A stretch of 64,000 nucleotides of DNA from NCBI GenBank assembly GCA_945946665.1, contig CAMEWO010000006.1, forward strand, positions 27,958 to 91,957, written 5' to 3'. How positions within the stretch are numbered: position 1 is the first letter of the stretch; each line of letters opens with the position of its first letter. Source of the stretch: an uncultured Eubacterium sp. (GTDB lineage Bacteria; Bacillota; Clostridia; Lachnospirales; Lachnospiraceae). The translations under genes and the position numbers were made by a program. Below are positions 35,446 through 44,983 of this stretch, piece by piece. A model generated the notes under the pieces. The model was not told the DNA's origin. It was given only the letters and a program-made list of their open reading frames with translations, and ran no database searches.

Positions 35446-37241
35446 TCTCCAATAACAATACTGTTAATATCAATATCCACAGGAAACTTGAACCTGATTA
35501 CCTTTCCATATCTTCCTGTCTTAATCACATTGCCATCAGCAGTATCAACTCTTACTCTTGTGCCTGAAGAATCCTTACATGTAAATACTTCAGGCGAATA
35601 ATCATACAGAAACATATCCATTGAATCAGAATATATACAAAAACTGTAACCATCTTCTCCAAGCTTTAAATCTAATTCATTACAATCTGCCAGCACTACA
35701 TACCATTTTGCAAGATGACTTAATGTCTTAAATCCACTGCTTTTCATTGTATCATAAAGCTGTTTTAATTCGGCGCTTTCACCTTTGTTTGTATATATAT
35801 CATCCCAGCCTACAACATTATTCTTCCTCTTAAGCCATGTTGTATATGCCCTGTTGGTATAATCCGGATCTAAGGTATACGTAGCATAAGATGTATCCAG
35901 AACATATTCCATCCCGATATCATCAAGAAGTCCCGCATCAATACTGTCTTTCATTGTATCAACATCGTTCTGGTAAAACGTATCTGCATCCTGAACAGAG
36001 TAACTTCCAACAATACTGTCAAAGGCAAATGTAAGTGTTATAAGAAATGCTGCAGCCACATTAAAGCATACAAACCAATTCCTGTTACCCAGTAACCTGC
36101 TGCTAATGTAAATTATAACAACGGCTAATATAAGAGAAAGGCCCCAGCTGCCAAAATATGCAGGAATATAACCTTTAAACCACTCTACTTCCTTCTGATA
36201 TTTAACTGATATACTGATAAGAACTGATGGCATAACGATTAATATGGTGCCTAACACAGCCATACCACCCAGGTTCCTTACCTTTTCATCATTCATATAT
36301 ATAAGCACGAGGATTAATGCTGCAAACAAAAGTATATATGACAGGACCTCTGAAAAACCCACATTATTTTTAATGAAATCTACCCACTCAACAAAACTAA
36401 GCTGATGCAAATCTGTTATTGCAGCTCCCAATCCTACCGAACCTGAACATTGCTTAAGGAATGTAGGAATAATCTTACCAGGAGACATGTTAGGTGTAGC
36501 TCCATCATAATCTCCTGAAGCTAGAAATCTTGCAACAATATTTGCAATACACCATATAATTTCAATAATTATCTGTGGAAGTCCAGTTTTAATTGACTTC
36601 CAGAAATGTTTTTTTACATAATCCCATCCATCAATACATACTAAGGCAACAATAAAACACAAACATAATACATATGCTGCCTCATATATGCCAAGAGAAA
36701 TAAACCAGAATATACAGCTTGCAACCTGAAATCTTACTTTTCCGGTTTTTCTGTAACGGATATATGAATACACTGCAAGAAGAACCATCAGAAGACAGAA
36801 CTGCACAAGTCCATGGAATGCATACACACCTGTATAGTATGTTGCTCTAAGAGAAATAACAGCAGGGAAAATTAAAACAGTAAGATATTTTAGTCTTTTG
36901 GAGTCTGTTAACTCTCCTATTATCCCTCCTAATACTAATCCATCAAGAAACATTGCACCAACAATCATACCCTTATACACTATAAGAGGAAGATAATTCA
37001 ATGCAAAGTTACTGTAAAACGAAAATATCAGTATCCTTCCATATGATGTAACCCATCTTTCAATGTCTCCAAGCACCATTTTTCCGATTGTAGTGTCATT
37101 ATTAATTGCCACTCCCAGATCAACAGAACTCCACATATCATCAAACATGTAACCACTTGTAATCACCAGCTTGAAACACAGTATATACATTATGGCAATG
37201 GAAATCCACATTATATATTTTCTGTAATTATTCCTTATCAT
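35442..37241 (-). CDS. Large polytopic membrane protein, GT-C-like
   Basis: 599 residues with about eleven membrane helices up to ~400 and an outer carboxyl domain. After the first helix comes SGYMFDDMWSSVDLGV, again a paired-aspartate outer loop as in GT-C glycosyltransferases (compare the next gene). Similar general layout to GtrII-like O-antigen modifying proteins, but I do not recognise a named family with confidence. It overlaps the GT4 gene upstream by 14 bp and the next gene by 4 bp, so the three are translated together. Slightly more AT-rich than the GT genes beside it. Confidence 0.6.
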   Translation of the reverse strand: MIRNNYRKYIMWISIAIMYILCFKLVITSGYMFDDMWSSVDLGVAINNDTTIGKMVLGDIERWVTSYGRILIFSFYSNFALNYLPLIVYKGMIVGAMFLDGLVLGGIIGELTDSKRLKYLTVLIFPAVISLRATYYTGVYAFHGLVQFCLLMVLLAVYSYIRYRKTGKVRFQVASCIFWFISLGIYEAAYVLCLCFIVALVCIDGWDYVKKHFWKSIKTGLPQIIIEIIWCIANIVARFLASGDYDGATPNMSPGKIIPTFLKQCSGSVGLGAAITDLHQLSFVEWVDFIKNNVGFSEVLSYILLFAALILVLIYMNDEKVRNLGGMAVLGTILIVMPSVLISISVKYQKEVEWFKGYIPAYFGSWGLSLILAVVIIYISSRLLGNRNWFVCFNVAAAFLITLTFAFDSIVGSYSVQDADTFYQNDVDTMKDSIDAGLLDDIGMEYVLDTSYATYTLDPDYTNRAYTTWLKRKNNVVGWDDIYTNKGESAELKQLYDTMKSSGFKTLSHLAKWYVVLADCNELDLKLGEDGYSFCIYSDSMDMFLYDYSPEVFTCKDSSGTRVRVDTADGNVIKTGRYGKVIRFKFPVDIDINSIVIGE

Positions 37242-38421
37242 CAGAATTCTTTCCTACTCTCTCAATAATCCTGTCGAACTTCTTCATAATGTCATCCCAC
37301 TGGAAGTAGTCCTCCACATATTTTCTGGCATTCTTACACATGATGGCGTATTCTTCAGGATGTTCCATCATATAGTTGATGCATCCCTCAAATTCGAAAT
37401 AATTCTTATAATACAGACCACCATTACTCTTCACACAATGACCTTTTAACACATCACATATTCCGTTCACAATTACAGGAACAGAAAGTGTCATTGCCTC
37501 AAGAACAGAGATAGAAAGGCTTTCAAACTTTGATGGAAGTATAAGTGCCTTGGCACCTTTAATACCATCAAACTTGTCCTCCTCACTTACGAATCCAAGA
37601 CTAATAATATCCGGACTCTTAGGAATATCGCATACAGCCTTTCCCATAAGAACCAGCTTTAAATCACTCTTTACTCTTCTCTTATACTCAATGAAATACT
37701 TAAAAAGCCTTGGGCAGTCCTTGCCCTCATCAATACGCCCCACATATATAAGATAATTATCAAGGTTGTATTTCTTCTTAAATCTTTCGCTGTCCACAAC
37801 CTCTGGAACCTCAACACCAACGCCCATAACCTCGTATGGTACATTTTCATTGTGGAAGATTGAATGAACCAGGTCCTTTTCCTCATCTGTTAAGAAAACA
37901 AATGCATCTGCTGCCCCGAACACCTTCTTATACATATCAAAATGTATGAAAGGCTCCTGATGGGCTGTAGGTATGAATATTGCCTTGTTCTTAATTCTTA
38001 CTATACTCTTTACAGCAGTATAATACAGGTATGTTACAACAATTATTGCCTCATACTCATCCTGATGCTTGTCCACATACTCCACCAGATCAGGACAGTA
38101 TGGTCCCATATGTTCAATCCACTGCTCTGATATCTCCTCCTCAATGTGAGGGTTGGAAAGCATCATTGAATCCAATGCAGAGAATACCTTGGGTTCACGC
38201 TCATGGAGAGTCTTGAATCTTCTTACTGTAACACCATTAATCTGCTCCACGCCTTCGTTGTAGTAATTAGACCACTTAACATACTCCACTGCACATGAAG
38301 TCAGCACTTCCACATCATATTTTGCAATCAGTCTCTCGGCAATCTGTCTTGAATACAGCTCTGAGCCTCCGTTAACCTCCAGGCCATATCTCTGGTTGAT
38401 AATAGCAATTTTCTTCTTCAT
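37228..38421 (-). CDS. GT4 family glycosyltransferase
   Basis: 397 residues, GAGAGGATAGGATGTT before the ATG. GT-B fold: amino-domain glycine loop YGLEVNGGSELYSRQIAERL, donor-domain YLIYVGRIDEGKDCPRLF and the E-x7-E motif in FESLSISVLEAM. Retaining transferase acting in the cytoplasm on the lipid-linked chain; the sugar is unknown. Clearly paralogous to the adjacent gene 38437-39615 (both have SNGGLYY/F...F-x-F-EGC-I/V-NY), so the pair arose by duplication and may add the same or similar sugars. Confidence 0.9.
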   Translation of the reverse strand: MKKKIAIINQRYGLEVNGGSELYSRQIAERLIAKYDVEVLTSCAVEYVKWSNYYNEGVEQINGVTVRRFKTLHEREPKVFSALDSMMLSNPHIEEEISEQWIEHMGPYCPDLVEYVDKHQDEYEAIIVVTYLYYTAVKSIVRIKNKAIFIPTAHQEPFIHFDMYKKVFGAADAFVFLTDEEKDLVHSIFHNENVPYEVMGVGVEVPEVVDSERFKKKYNLDNYLIYVGRIDEGKDCPRLFKYFIEYKRRVKSDLKLVLMGKAVCDIPKSPDIISLGFVSEEDKFDGIKGAKALILPSKFESLSISVLEAMTLSVPVIVNGICDVLKGHCVKSNGGLYYKNYFEFEGCINYMMEHPEEYAIMCKNARKYVEDYFQWDDIMKKFDRIIERVGKNSDDKE

Positions 38422-38436
38422 AACATCCTATCCTCT

Positions 38437-39615
38437 CTACTGAAAGGCCTCCATAAGTTTATCTGTAATAATGTCCCATTTAAAGTTATCTAATACGAAT
38501 TGTCTTCCGTTCATACCCATTCTGTGGGCAGTTTCCTGATTATCAAGGATATAATTAACGCAGCCTTCAAACTGGAAATAATCCTGAAAATACAATCCGC
38601 CATTAGAACGTTTTGCAAAATCTGTAGTTACCTCACATCCTGTGTGGACAAGAACAGGTCTTTCACACAGCCAGCTTTCCATAATAACAAGGGAAAAGCT
38701 CTCATGTAATGAAGGCTGGCAGAGCAGCTCTGCTCCTGCGTAGGCATCGAATTTAAGCTGTGGTTCAAGGAATCCCATATTGATAATGTCATCCCTGCTC
38801 TCCTCCGGGATAGTAACTTCGCCGCCACCAATCATAACAAGCTTAAGATTACTGCGTTCCGGATTTCTTTTCTTGTATTCTGCAAAATACTTTATCAGTG
38901 TATATATATTTTTACTCTCATCCTTCCTACCTGCATAGAGTATATAAGGATAATCTATATTGAATTCTTTTCTGAACCTGTCCCCATCATACTGGAATTC
39001 TGTATCCACTCCTGCTCCAACAACAGTTTGTTTTACCCCGGACAGCTTAAACAGCTTATTTGCCAGCTGTTTTTCCGGTTCTGACAGATATATCATACCT
39101 GCAGCTTCAGAGTACACCTCCCTGAAAGTCTGGAAGTAGGCATAACACTCATCATGGAGACATGGGATAAGAATTGACTTGTATGGACATGCCCTCACTC
39201 CCTCATATGTGGTAGTAAACATATATGGAATATATATGAACCTGTGATATTCCTCACTGTGGTCCTTAATATATTCAAACAAATCAGGGCTGTTTACCAT
39301 TTCCCTTAAAAATGTCTCTTCTTCATCGTAGGTAATGCTCTCACCCCTTAACAGCTTACCATTAATGCTGTGAAACAGAAGGCTGTTCCCCTGTCTTACC
39401 TTAAATCTTCTCACAGGAATTCCTTCTACCTCCTCCAGACCTTCCTTGAAATAATTTACTGTCCAGTCCGAAGTAAATTCCTTGACGCAGGTGGTAAGAA
39501 CCTCTAATTCCACACCCTTCTTATGAAGATGCTCAACTATTCCCTTTAATTCCAGTTCCGCTCCACCTCTTATGTCCTTGTGGTACCACGGAATAACAAA
39601 TCCTAATTTTTTCAT
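38437..39615 (-). CDS. GT4 family glycosyltransferase
   Basis: 392 residues, preceded by AGAAATGGTGATTAATC. GT-B fold with VIPWYHKDIRGGAELELKGI near the start, YILYAGRKDESKNIYTLI in the donor domain and E-x7-E in HESFSLVIMESW. Paralogue of its downstream neighbour. Cytoplasmic chain-building enzyme; donor and linkage unknown. Confidence 0.9.
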   Translation of the reverse strand: MKKLGFVIPWYHKDIRGGAELELKGIVEHLHKKGVELEVLTTCVKEFTSDWTVNYFKEGLEEVEGIPVRRFKVRQGNSLLFHSINGKLLRGESITYDEEETFLREMVNSPDLFEYIKDHSEEYHRFIYIPYMFTTTYEGVRACPYKSILIPCLHDECYAYFQTFREVYSEAAGMIYLSEPEKQLANKLFKLSGVKQTVVGAGVDTEFQYDGDRFRKEFNIDYPYILYAGRKDESKNIYTLIKYFAEYKKRNPERSNLKLVMIGGGEVTIPEESRDDIINMGFLEPQLKFDAYAGAELLCQPSLHESFSLVIMESWLCERPVLVHTGCEVTTDFAKRSNGGLYFQDYFQFEGCVNYILDNQETAHRMGMNGRQFVLDNFKWDIITDKLMEAFQ

Positions 39616-39651
39616 GATTAATCACCATTTCTAATGGATTTACAGTTAATT

Positions 39652-40734
39652 CTAATTACCATTACTTCCAATAAATGAAACTAAATATTTTTTAAATTTA
39701 TCTGCAACAGCCTCATAACGGAAATCATTTACCCTTTCATTCTGAAGCCTTATTATTTCTTTTCTTAAATCATTATCTGTCACTACTCTGTCAATGCACC
39801 CTGCAGCAACTAAAGGGTCACTGCTTTCAAGTATCATCCCCTGGTTATTCATAGTTTCAGGAATTGCTGTTGTACCATATGCAATTACAGGCACCTGAAG
39901 CATCATGGACTCTACTATTGGTACACAGAATCCCTCGTGCTCACTCATGCACAGGAACACATCTGCCAGCTTGTAACATGCCAGTATCTCATCGAATTTA
40001 ATGTGCCCTGTAAATACAACATCCTCCCCTATTCCCAGTTTGTTTACATACTTCATTAATCTTAAGTAGTATGCATCCTCTTCTTTATAAGAACCGGCAA
40101 GAATTAGCCGGGAATTCTTATTATACAGCTTTTTGTAATAATAGAATGCTGCAATAACATTCTCATGCTTCTTATTAGGTGCCACTCTTCCTGTAAAGAG
40201 AATATTAGTCTTATTATCCCTGAAGTCCTTCATAAAATGCCGTGATGGCTTTCTCTTATAATCCTCCATTGGGATAACGATTGGAAGTACATCTATCTTA
40301 CACTTATATCCCATATTAATCAGGTCGTTCTTGTTGAAGGTTGACACCGCAAGACAATAATCAACCTTATCTGCAAGATATTTTGCCCCCTCAAGACCAT
40401 ATTTACATATCTGGCAGAATCTTTCATCATTGCCTTTAAAGAATTCAGGAGGAGTGACATTATGATATACCATAATTTTTCTGCACTTGAATCTTGCAAT
40501 GTCATAATTAAGCTTTGTTCCTGTGGAAAAATGATATATAAGCACATCCGATTTATCCAATGTGCCAATCTTCTCAACAGGCTGGGCAACTCCCCTCTTA
40601 ACATTGGAAACAATGCTTTCTGCATATATTCCTGTGGAATAACCCATGCTTTTTATTACCTTCTCGAATGCCACTGCATCATTACTTACAGCATCACCAT
40701 TAGCAATGGTGGATAATACCTGGATAACTCTCAT
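39652..40734 (-). CDS. GT4 family glycosyltransferase
   Basis: 360 residues, AAAGGATTATCAAC before the ATG. Donor-domain motifs NILFTGRVAPNKKHENVIAA and E-x7-E in HEGFCVPIVESM are clear, with RLILAGSYKEEDAYY between. It is less like the two genes downstream. The small coiled-coil protein gene is 12 bp upstream, which suggests the two could work together. Substrate unknown. Confidence 0.9.
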   Translation of the reverse strand: MRVIQVLSTIANGDAVSNDAVAFEKVIKSMGYSTGIYAESIVSNVKRGVAQPVEKIGTLDKSDVLIYHFSTGTKLNYDIARFKCRKIMVYHNVTPPEFFKGNDERFCQICKYGLEGAKYLADKVDYCLAVSTFNKNDLINMGYKCKIDVLPIVIPMEDYKRKPSRHFMKDFRDNKTNILFTGRVAPNKKHENVIAAFYYYKKLYNKNSRLILAGSYKEEDAYYLRLMKYVNKLGIGEDVVFTGHIKFDEILACYKLADVFLCMSEHEGFCVPIVESMMLQVPVIAYGTTAIPETMNNQGMILESSDPLVAAGCIDRVVTDNDLRKEIIRLQNERVNDFRYEAVADKFKKYLVSFIGSNGN

Positions 40735-40746
40735 GTTGATAATCCT

Positions 40747-41166
40747 TTACTGTTTATTAGACTCTGATTCTAATTGCGAAATCTTTGCTTTCAATTCTTC
40801 AATTTCTTTTTCCTGCTGGTCAATATAACAGTTCATCTGGTTCATCATACGCACTACAGATGCATTGAAGCCATCCTGTGCCATAACAATAGGCTCTACA
40901 AAGAAATATACCAGCTTTCTTATAACCTTTCTTATGAATACCCTTATTCTGCCTCCCTGAAGTGGTCTGTAAGGGTTAACATTCCATTCATGATTAGCAA
41001 CATACAGGTCTTCCTTAAACTGTAGCTTGTCAAACTTAACAACATTCATTGAACTGACATCAACAACCACATCATCGAAACTAAGCAGATCATTAGTGTA
41101 GCCTTTGGCATTAATATCAGCCTTGATCTGCTTCATAATCTCTTCAACATTAATATTATTTTCCAT
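40747..41166 (-). CDS. Small coiled-coil protein of unknown function
   Basis: 139 residues, CGGAGGCTAAT before the ATG. The amino half includes NINVEEIMKQIKADINAKG, a pattern that also begins larger methyltransferase/glycosyltransferase proteins in capsule loci. A basic amphipathic stretch (RIRVFIRKVIRKLVYFFVEP) could touch the membrane. The end is a clear coiled coil (QEKEIEELKAKISQLESESN). No catalytic domain is present. It may be a detached amino-terminal region acting as a scaffold or chain-length ruler for the adjoining GT4s; that is inference. Confidence 0.6.
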   Translation of the reverse strand: MENNINVEEIMKQIKADINAKGYTNDLLSFDDVVVDVSSMNVVKFDKLQFKEDLYVANHEWNVNPYRPLQGGRIRVFIRKVIRKLVYFFVEPIVMAQDGFNASVVRMMNQMNCYIDQQEKEIEELKAKISQLESESNKQ

Positions 41167-41182
41167 ATTAGCCTCCGTTCAA

Positions 41183-42769
41183 CTAGAAGTTTGCATATAT
41201 AAATGACTGAACTCCCAGAGTATAACCAAATACAATAATTATAAGAATCAGGCCATAATATACCAGCCATCTTACAGGCAGGGCCATCTTGGCTACAGAC
41301 TCTCTTATATTTATGCCCTTCTCTTTAAGTAAACTTATAACAAATACTACTGCACATCCTGCCAGAATCACAATATAATCCTGTAATTCAAGTCCCAGAT
41401 TGAAAAGGCTTCCATCAGTAAACTGAATGAACCTGAAGCTTACCAGTGAATACTTCATCATAATGAGTGCCGCTGTAAGAGAAACACCCATATCGAAATA
41501 CCATCCAATATTTACAAGTATAAATGTCCTTATAATCTGGAATATATGCCATCCCCTGCTTTCAGCATTAATATGACATACCTTCAGTCCCTTTTCATAC
41601 ACCGGCTTAAGAAGTGCACTTATGGCAATAATAAAGCCGTTGTACAATCCGTAAGCAATATATTTCCATGAAGCACCATGCCATATACCCACCACAAAGA
41701 AAATTACCAGATTGGCAAAACAAATTGGAAGTGTCTTTCCTACAAATGAACCAAAATGCTTCTTTCCCCATTTACCAAATCTGTTCATTGCCTTTGACAG
41801 TGACAACGGATAGAATATGTAATCCTTCATCCATGTACCAAGTGTGATGTGCCACCTTCTCCAGAACTCACTGATAGATTTTGAAAAATAAGGCTGCCTG
41901 AAGTTCTCACTCATGTTAACCCCAAACATCTGGGCTGTACCTATTACGATATCCATACCGCCTGAAAAATCCATGTACAACTGTACAGAATACATAAGCA
42001 CTGCAACTATATATATCAGCCCGCAGTAATTGTCATAATTATTAAATACCTCATTGACAACAACTGCTGCCCTGTCTGCAATTATAATCTTCTTGGCAAT
42101 ACCCCACAGAATTCTCTGTAGTCCAAACTGAAGATTCTTAATATCAAGTCTTTTTCCTTCAAAAAGCTGTGGTGCAAGATGGTTGAATCTTCCAATTGGT
42201 CCCTGCAAAAGCTGTGGGAAAAAGGATACGAACAATCCCAGCTTGAAAGGATTCTTCTCTGCCTCATATTTCCCCTGATATACGTCTATGATGTAGGAAA
42301 CTGACTGAAATGTAAAGAAGGATATTCCTAATGGCAGAACCCAGTTTACCGGTTCAATAAGAGAGCCCCCGGTTCTTGAAAGAACTGCATTAATATTCTC
42401 AATTGCGAAATTAGTGTACTTTACAACAGCTAACATTCCAAAATTAAGAATACATGCAGTTGCAAGGATTAACCTTTTCTTTCTCTTTATCTTTTCCTTG
42501 TATACCTTCTTTTCTTCTTTGGTAATTGTTTCCTTGTTGGCTTCCAGATATTCATCTGAACCTTTAATGACTTTATCCAGAAGTATACCGCATATATATA
42601 TGACAGCAGTGGCATATACCAGAAACAGCGAACATTTCACACTGGATACAAAATAATATCCATAGCTTACAATAAGAAGCCATATCCATCTGTATTTCTT
42701 AGGGATAACATAATACCCAATAAGACATGCTGCAAGGAATGCAAAGAAATATAATGTTGTAAATAACAT
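41183..42769 (-). CDS. MBOAT-family O-acyltransferase (DltB/AlgI-like)
   Basis: 528 residues from the ATG at 42769 (GGAGGGGATTATAATT before it; the longer ORF lies inside the preceding gene). Polytopic, starting LFTTLYFFAFLAACLIGYYV. Family motifs LPLGISFFTFQSVSYIIDVY and the catalytic histidine in VVGIWHGASWKYIAYGLYNG are present. MBOAT proteins of this type carry acyl groups across the membrane for O-acetylation of surface polymers, with an extracytoplasmic SGNH-like partner; that partner is probably encoded just upstream. Confidence 0.93.
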   Translation of the reverse strand: MLFTTLYFFAFLAACLIGYYVIPKKYRWIWLLIVSYGYYFVSSVKCSLFLVYATAVIYICGILLDKVIKGSDEYLEANKETITKEEKKVYKEKIKRKKRLILATACILNFGMLAVVKYTNFAIENINAVLSRTGGSLIEPVNWVLPLGISFFTFQSVSYIIDVYQGKYEAEKNPFKLGLFVSFFPQLLQGPIGRFNHLAPQLFEGKRLDIKNLQFGLQRILWGIAKKIIIADRAAVVVNEVFNNYDNYCGLIYIVAVLMYSVQLYMDFSGGMDIVIGTAQMFGVNMSENFRQPYFSKSISEFWRRWHITLGTWMKDYIFYPLSLSKAMNRFGKWGKKHFGSFVGKTLPICFANLVIFFVVGIWHGASWKYIAYGLYNGFIIAISALLKPVYEKGLKVCHINAESRGWHIFQIIRTFILVNIGWYFDMGVSLTAALIMMKYSLVSFRFIQFTDGSLFNLGLELQDYIVILAGCAVVFVISLLKEKGINIRESVAKMALPVRWLVYYGLILIIIVFGYTLGVQSFIYANF

Positions 42770-42771
42770 AA

Positions 42772-43896
42772 TTATAATCCCCTCCATTCCAAACCTGTTA
42801 CCTTAGTATAATCTTCTGCCATATTATTGTAGAAGTCTTCAAATGTATCGTAGAAATAATCTGATTTATTATAACTTCCGTCAGCTACATCCTCAAGGAA
42901 TATCGCCAGAGCTTCAGAATATACGTTGCCAAGTGCTCCACCCATATGTCCCTCCTGGTCACCATAATCACAGTCAGAACGTGGGATGAAGCTCATTTTA
43001 GCATTATTAAAATCATAATACTCCACATTACACTCTCCTGTGATAAACTGACTGAACGTTTCGTGGACATAATCCATTCTTAAAGTCTTTACTATAGTAG
43101 GAGTAATCGGAGAGGTTACACATATAAGCCTGATATTGTTGTCATTACAGTACTTCACCATCTTCTTAAATACTGTCTTTACATTCTCGTCAAGATTGTC
43201 ATCACTTCTGCCAACCCAGGTCTTAATATAATCCTCTCCTGGAGGAAGCTTTCCATATTCCGTACCCTGCCTGTCAAAGAAGCCCTTGCCCACATAAGGT
43301 CCGTCAGCTCCTTCCACAAATCCGTCCGTACTGTATGCAGACTCAATATCATTATTCTTATAGGCATCTGACGTCTTAACAGCAATATTACGCTTAACTC
43401 CTGACACAGAAACATCCCAGCTCAATCTGCTGGCAAGAAGATTTCTCATATCCATTACATCCCTGTTATTAAACAGATACTCCATCTTAACTTCCGGATT
43501 CTTAAGCTGCTGATATATAAATGACCTTGTAAAATGTGTTGTAGGCTGCTCCCACATCCAGTACTGGTAATCCACATCAAGTATCACCGTCTTAATATCA
43601 TTATCATCTGCCACATCTTTGAGAATATAATAGGAATCTTCTACAGTTTCTCCCGGTATTGCCATATTTAATCCATTAGTGTGGAGTCTTTCATCAAGTT
43701 TTGCAGGATTAATTGCACCCCTGCAGTGAGATGCACCAAGAATTATGGTATCATAATTCGTTTCCTTTGACTCTGCTTCGTTCATAATAAAACGGACATA
43801 GCCTGTCTGGGCAAATATGAATTTACATCCGCTTAAGATTACCGCCAGAAGAAGCAGGAATATACCACTCCTTATCCAGGGCATTAATTTCTTCAT
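42772..43896 (-). CDS. Membrane-anchored SGNH/DltD/AlgX-like protein, partner of MBOAT
   Basis: 374 residues, TTGGAGAAAGAACT before the ATG. One amino-terminal membrane anchor (IRSGIFLLLLAVILSGCKFIF), then an outer domain. SGNH-like signatures: serine in DTIILGASHCRGAINP (block I) and a late D-x2-H in DYGDQEGHMGGALGNVYSEA (block V). The L-S-G-C run could also be a lipobox, so it may be a lipoprotein. It precedes the MBOAT gene with no gap, the standard arrangement for O-acetylation modules. Acceptor glycan unknown. Confidence 0.8.
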   Translation of the reverse strand: MKKLMPWIRSGIFLLLLAVILSGCKFIFAQTGYVRFIMNEAESKETNYDTIILGASHCRGAINPAKLDERLHTNGLNMAIPGETVEDSYYILKDVADDNDIKTVILDVDYQYWMWEQPTTHFTRSFIYQQLKNPEVKMEYLFNNRDVMDMRNLLASRLSWDVSVSGVKRNIAVKTSDAYKNNDIESAYSTDGFVEGADGPYVGKGFFDRQGTEYGKLPPGEDYIKTWVGRSDDNLDENVKTVFKKMVKYCNDNNIRLICVTSPITPTIVKTLRMDYVHETFSQFITGECNVEYYDFNNAKMSFIPRSDCDYGDQEGHMGGALGNVYSEALAIFLEDVADGSYNKSDYFYDTFEDFYNNMAEDYTKVTGLEWRGL

Positions 43897-43920
43897 AGTT
43901 CTTTCTCCAATCCTTATTCA

Positions 43921-44952
43921 CTACACCAGAAGCTGGTTAAGCTTGTATGCCTGTTTATCCCAGCTGTATGCGTCAAGTATTCTGTCTGCCCCTGTAGTTT
44001 CCTCTCTCATAAGCTCTGACAGATTAACATAGGGGTCATCTGGTGAGATATATACCGCAGCCTTCCCAAATATCTCTGGAAGGCTGGCTCTATCAGATAC
44101 AATTATTTTTGCTCCTACACTTAAAGCTTCAAGGGGCGGAATTCCAAATCCCTCATAATATGAAGGAAATATGAATGCCCTGCAGTAAGTCATAAGTGCT
44201 TTTGCCATTCCATCTGATGCAAATCCCACATATATTACATTATTAAGTCTTTCACTTCCGATAATCCTGTCAAGATTCTTTCCTGCAATAACGAAAGTAT
44301 CCTCCGGGTTTGCTCTTGCACACTTAAGCACCCAGTTTACATTCTTATTCTTATTGCATGAAGTAAGGGTGAAATAATACTCTCCCTTTTTAATTGAAGG
44401 ATACTTCTTAAAGCATTCCTCATCAGGCACCACATCCTTAAAATGCTGCCATCCGTTGCCAATTACCTGTATCCTGCTTTCATCAATTTTAAGCAGATCC
44501 TCAATTCTTCCCTTAGAGAACTGTGAAACGGTAATAACAGTATCTGCTTTTTTCTTTATACGTTTATACACCTTGTTAAACCACAGAATCTCTTCTGAAG
44601 GATAATCATTAATCTGAGGAAATATATCAGCAGTCTCTGCATAGCACACATCATGCAGACATACAATTCCCTTAGGTGCTATCATGGAAGCTTCATTACA
44701 CAGATTAACCGGAATGTATCCGTGCAATCTGGTATACAGTCCGAATACCCCCTGTGTCCAGCATCGTGAAAATCTGCTTCTTATTACCTTAATATTCCTG
44801 TATTCAGGAACAATGACAGCATTTGCTGGAACAAGAATGCTTATATCCTTGCCTTTACATATTTTATCCAGTTCATTAAGTATCTGGTATGCATATCTGT
44901 CCACACCAGAAGACATGCTGGAAAGGAATCTTCCATCAAAACAATATTTCAT
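43921..44952 (-). CDS. GT4 family glycosyltransferase
   Basis: About 343 residues if started at MKYCFDGRF, as its paralogue at 49517-50605 begins; the ATG four codons earlier is the alternative and neither has a strong ribosome site. Motifs: GVDRYAYQIL, VCLHDVCYAET, VIGNGWQHF, and E-x7-E in YEGFGIPPLEAL. The paralogy with 49517-50605 extends along the full chain, so these two enzymes, on either side of the ABC transporter, probably form related linkages (mannosyl- or rhamnosyltransferase-like, inference). Confidence 0.9.
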   Translation of the reverse strand: MKYCFDGRFLSSMSSGVDRYAYQILNELDKICKGKDISILVPANAVIVPEYRNIKVIRSRFSRCWTQGVFGLYTRLHGYIPVNLCNEASMIAPKGIVCLHDVCYAETADIFPQINDYPSEEILWFNKVYKRIKKKADTVITVSQFSKGRIEDLLKIDESRIQVIGNGWQHFKDVVPDEECFKKYPSIKKGEYYFTLTSCNKNKNVNWVLKCARANPEDTFVIAGKNLDRIIGSERLNNVIYVGFASDGMAKALMTYCRAFIFPSYYEGFGIPPLEALSVGAKIIVSDRASLPEIFGKAAVYISPDDPYVNLSELMREETTGADRILDAYSWDKQAYKLNQLLV

Positions 44953-44983
44953 ATCTTTTCCCATAATATAAAAAACCGCAACA

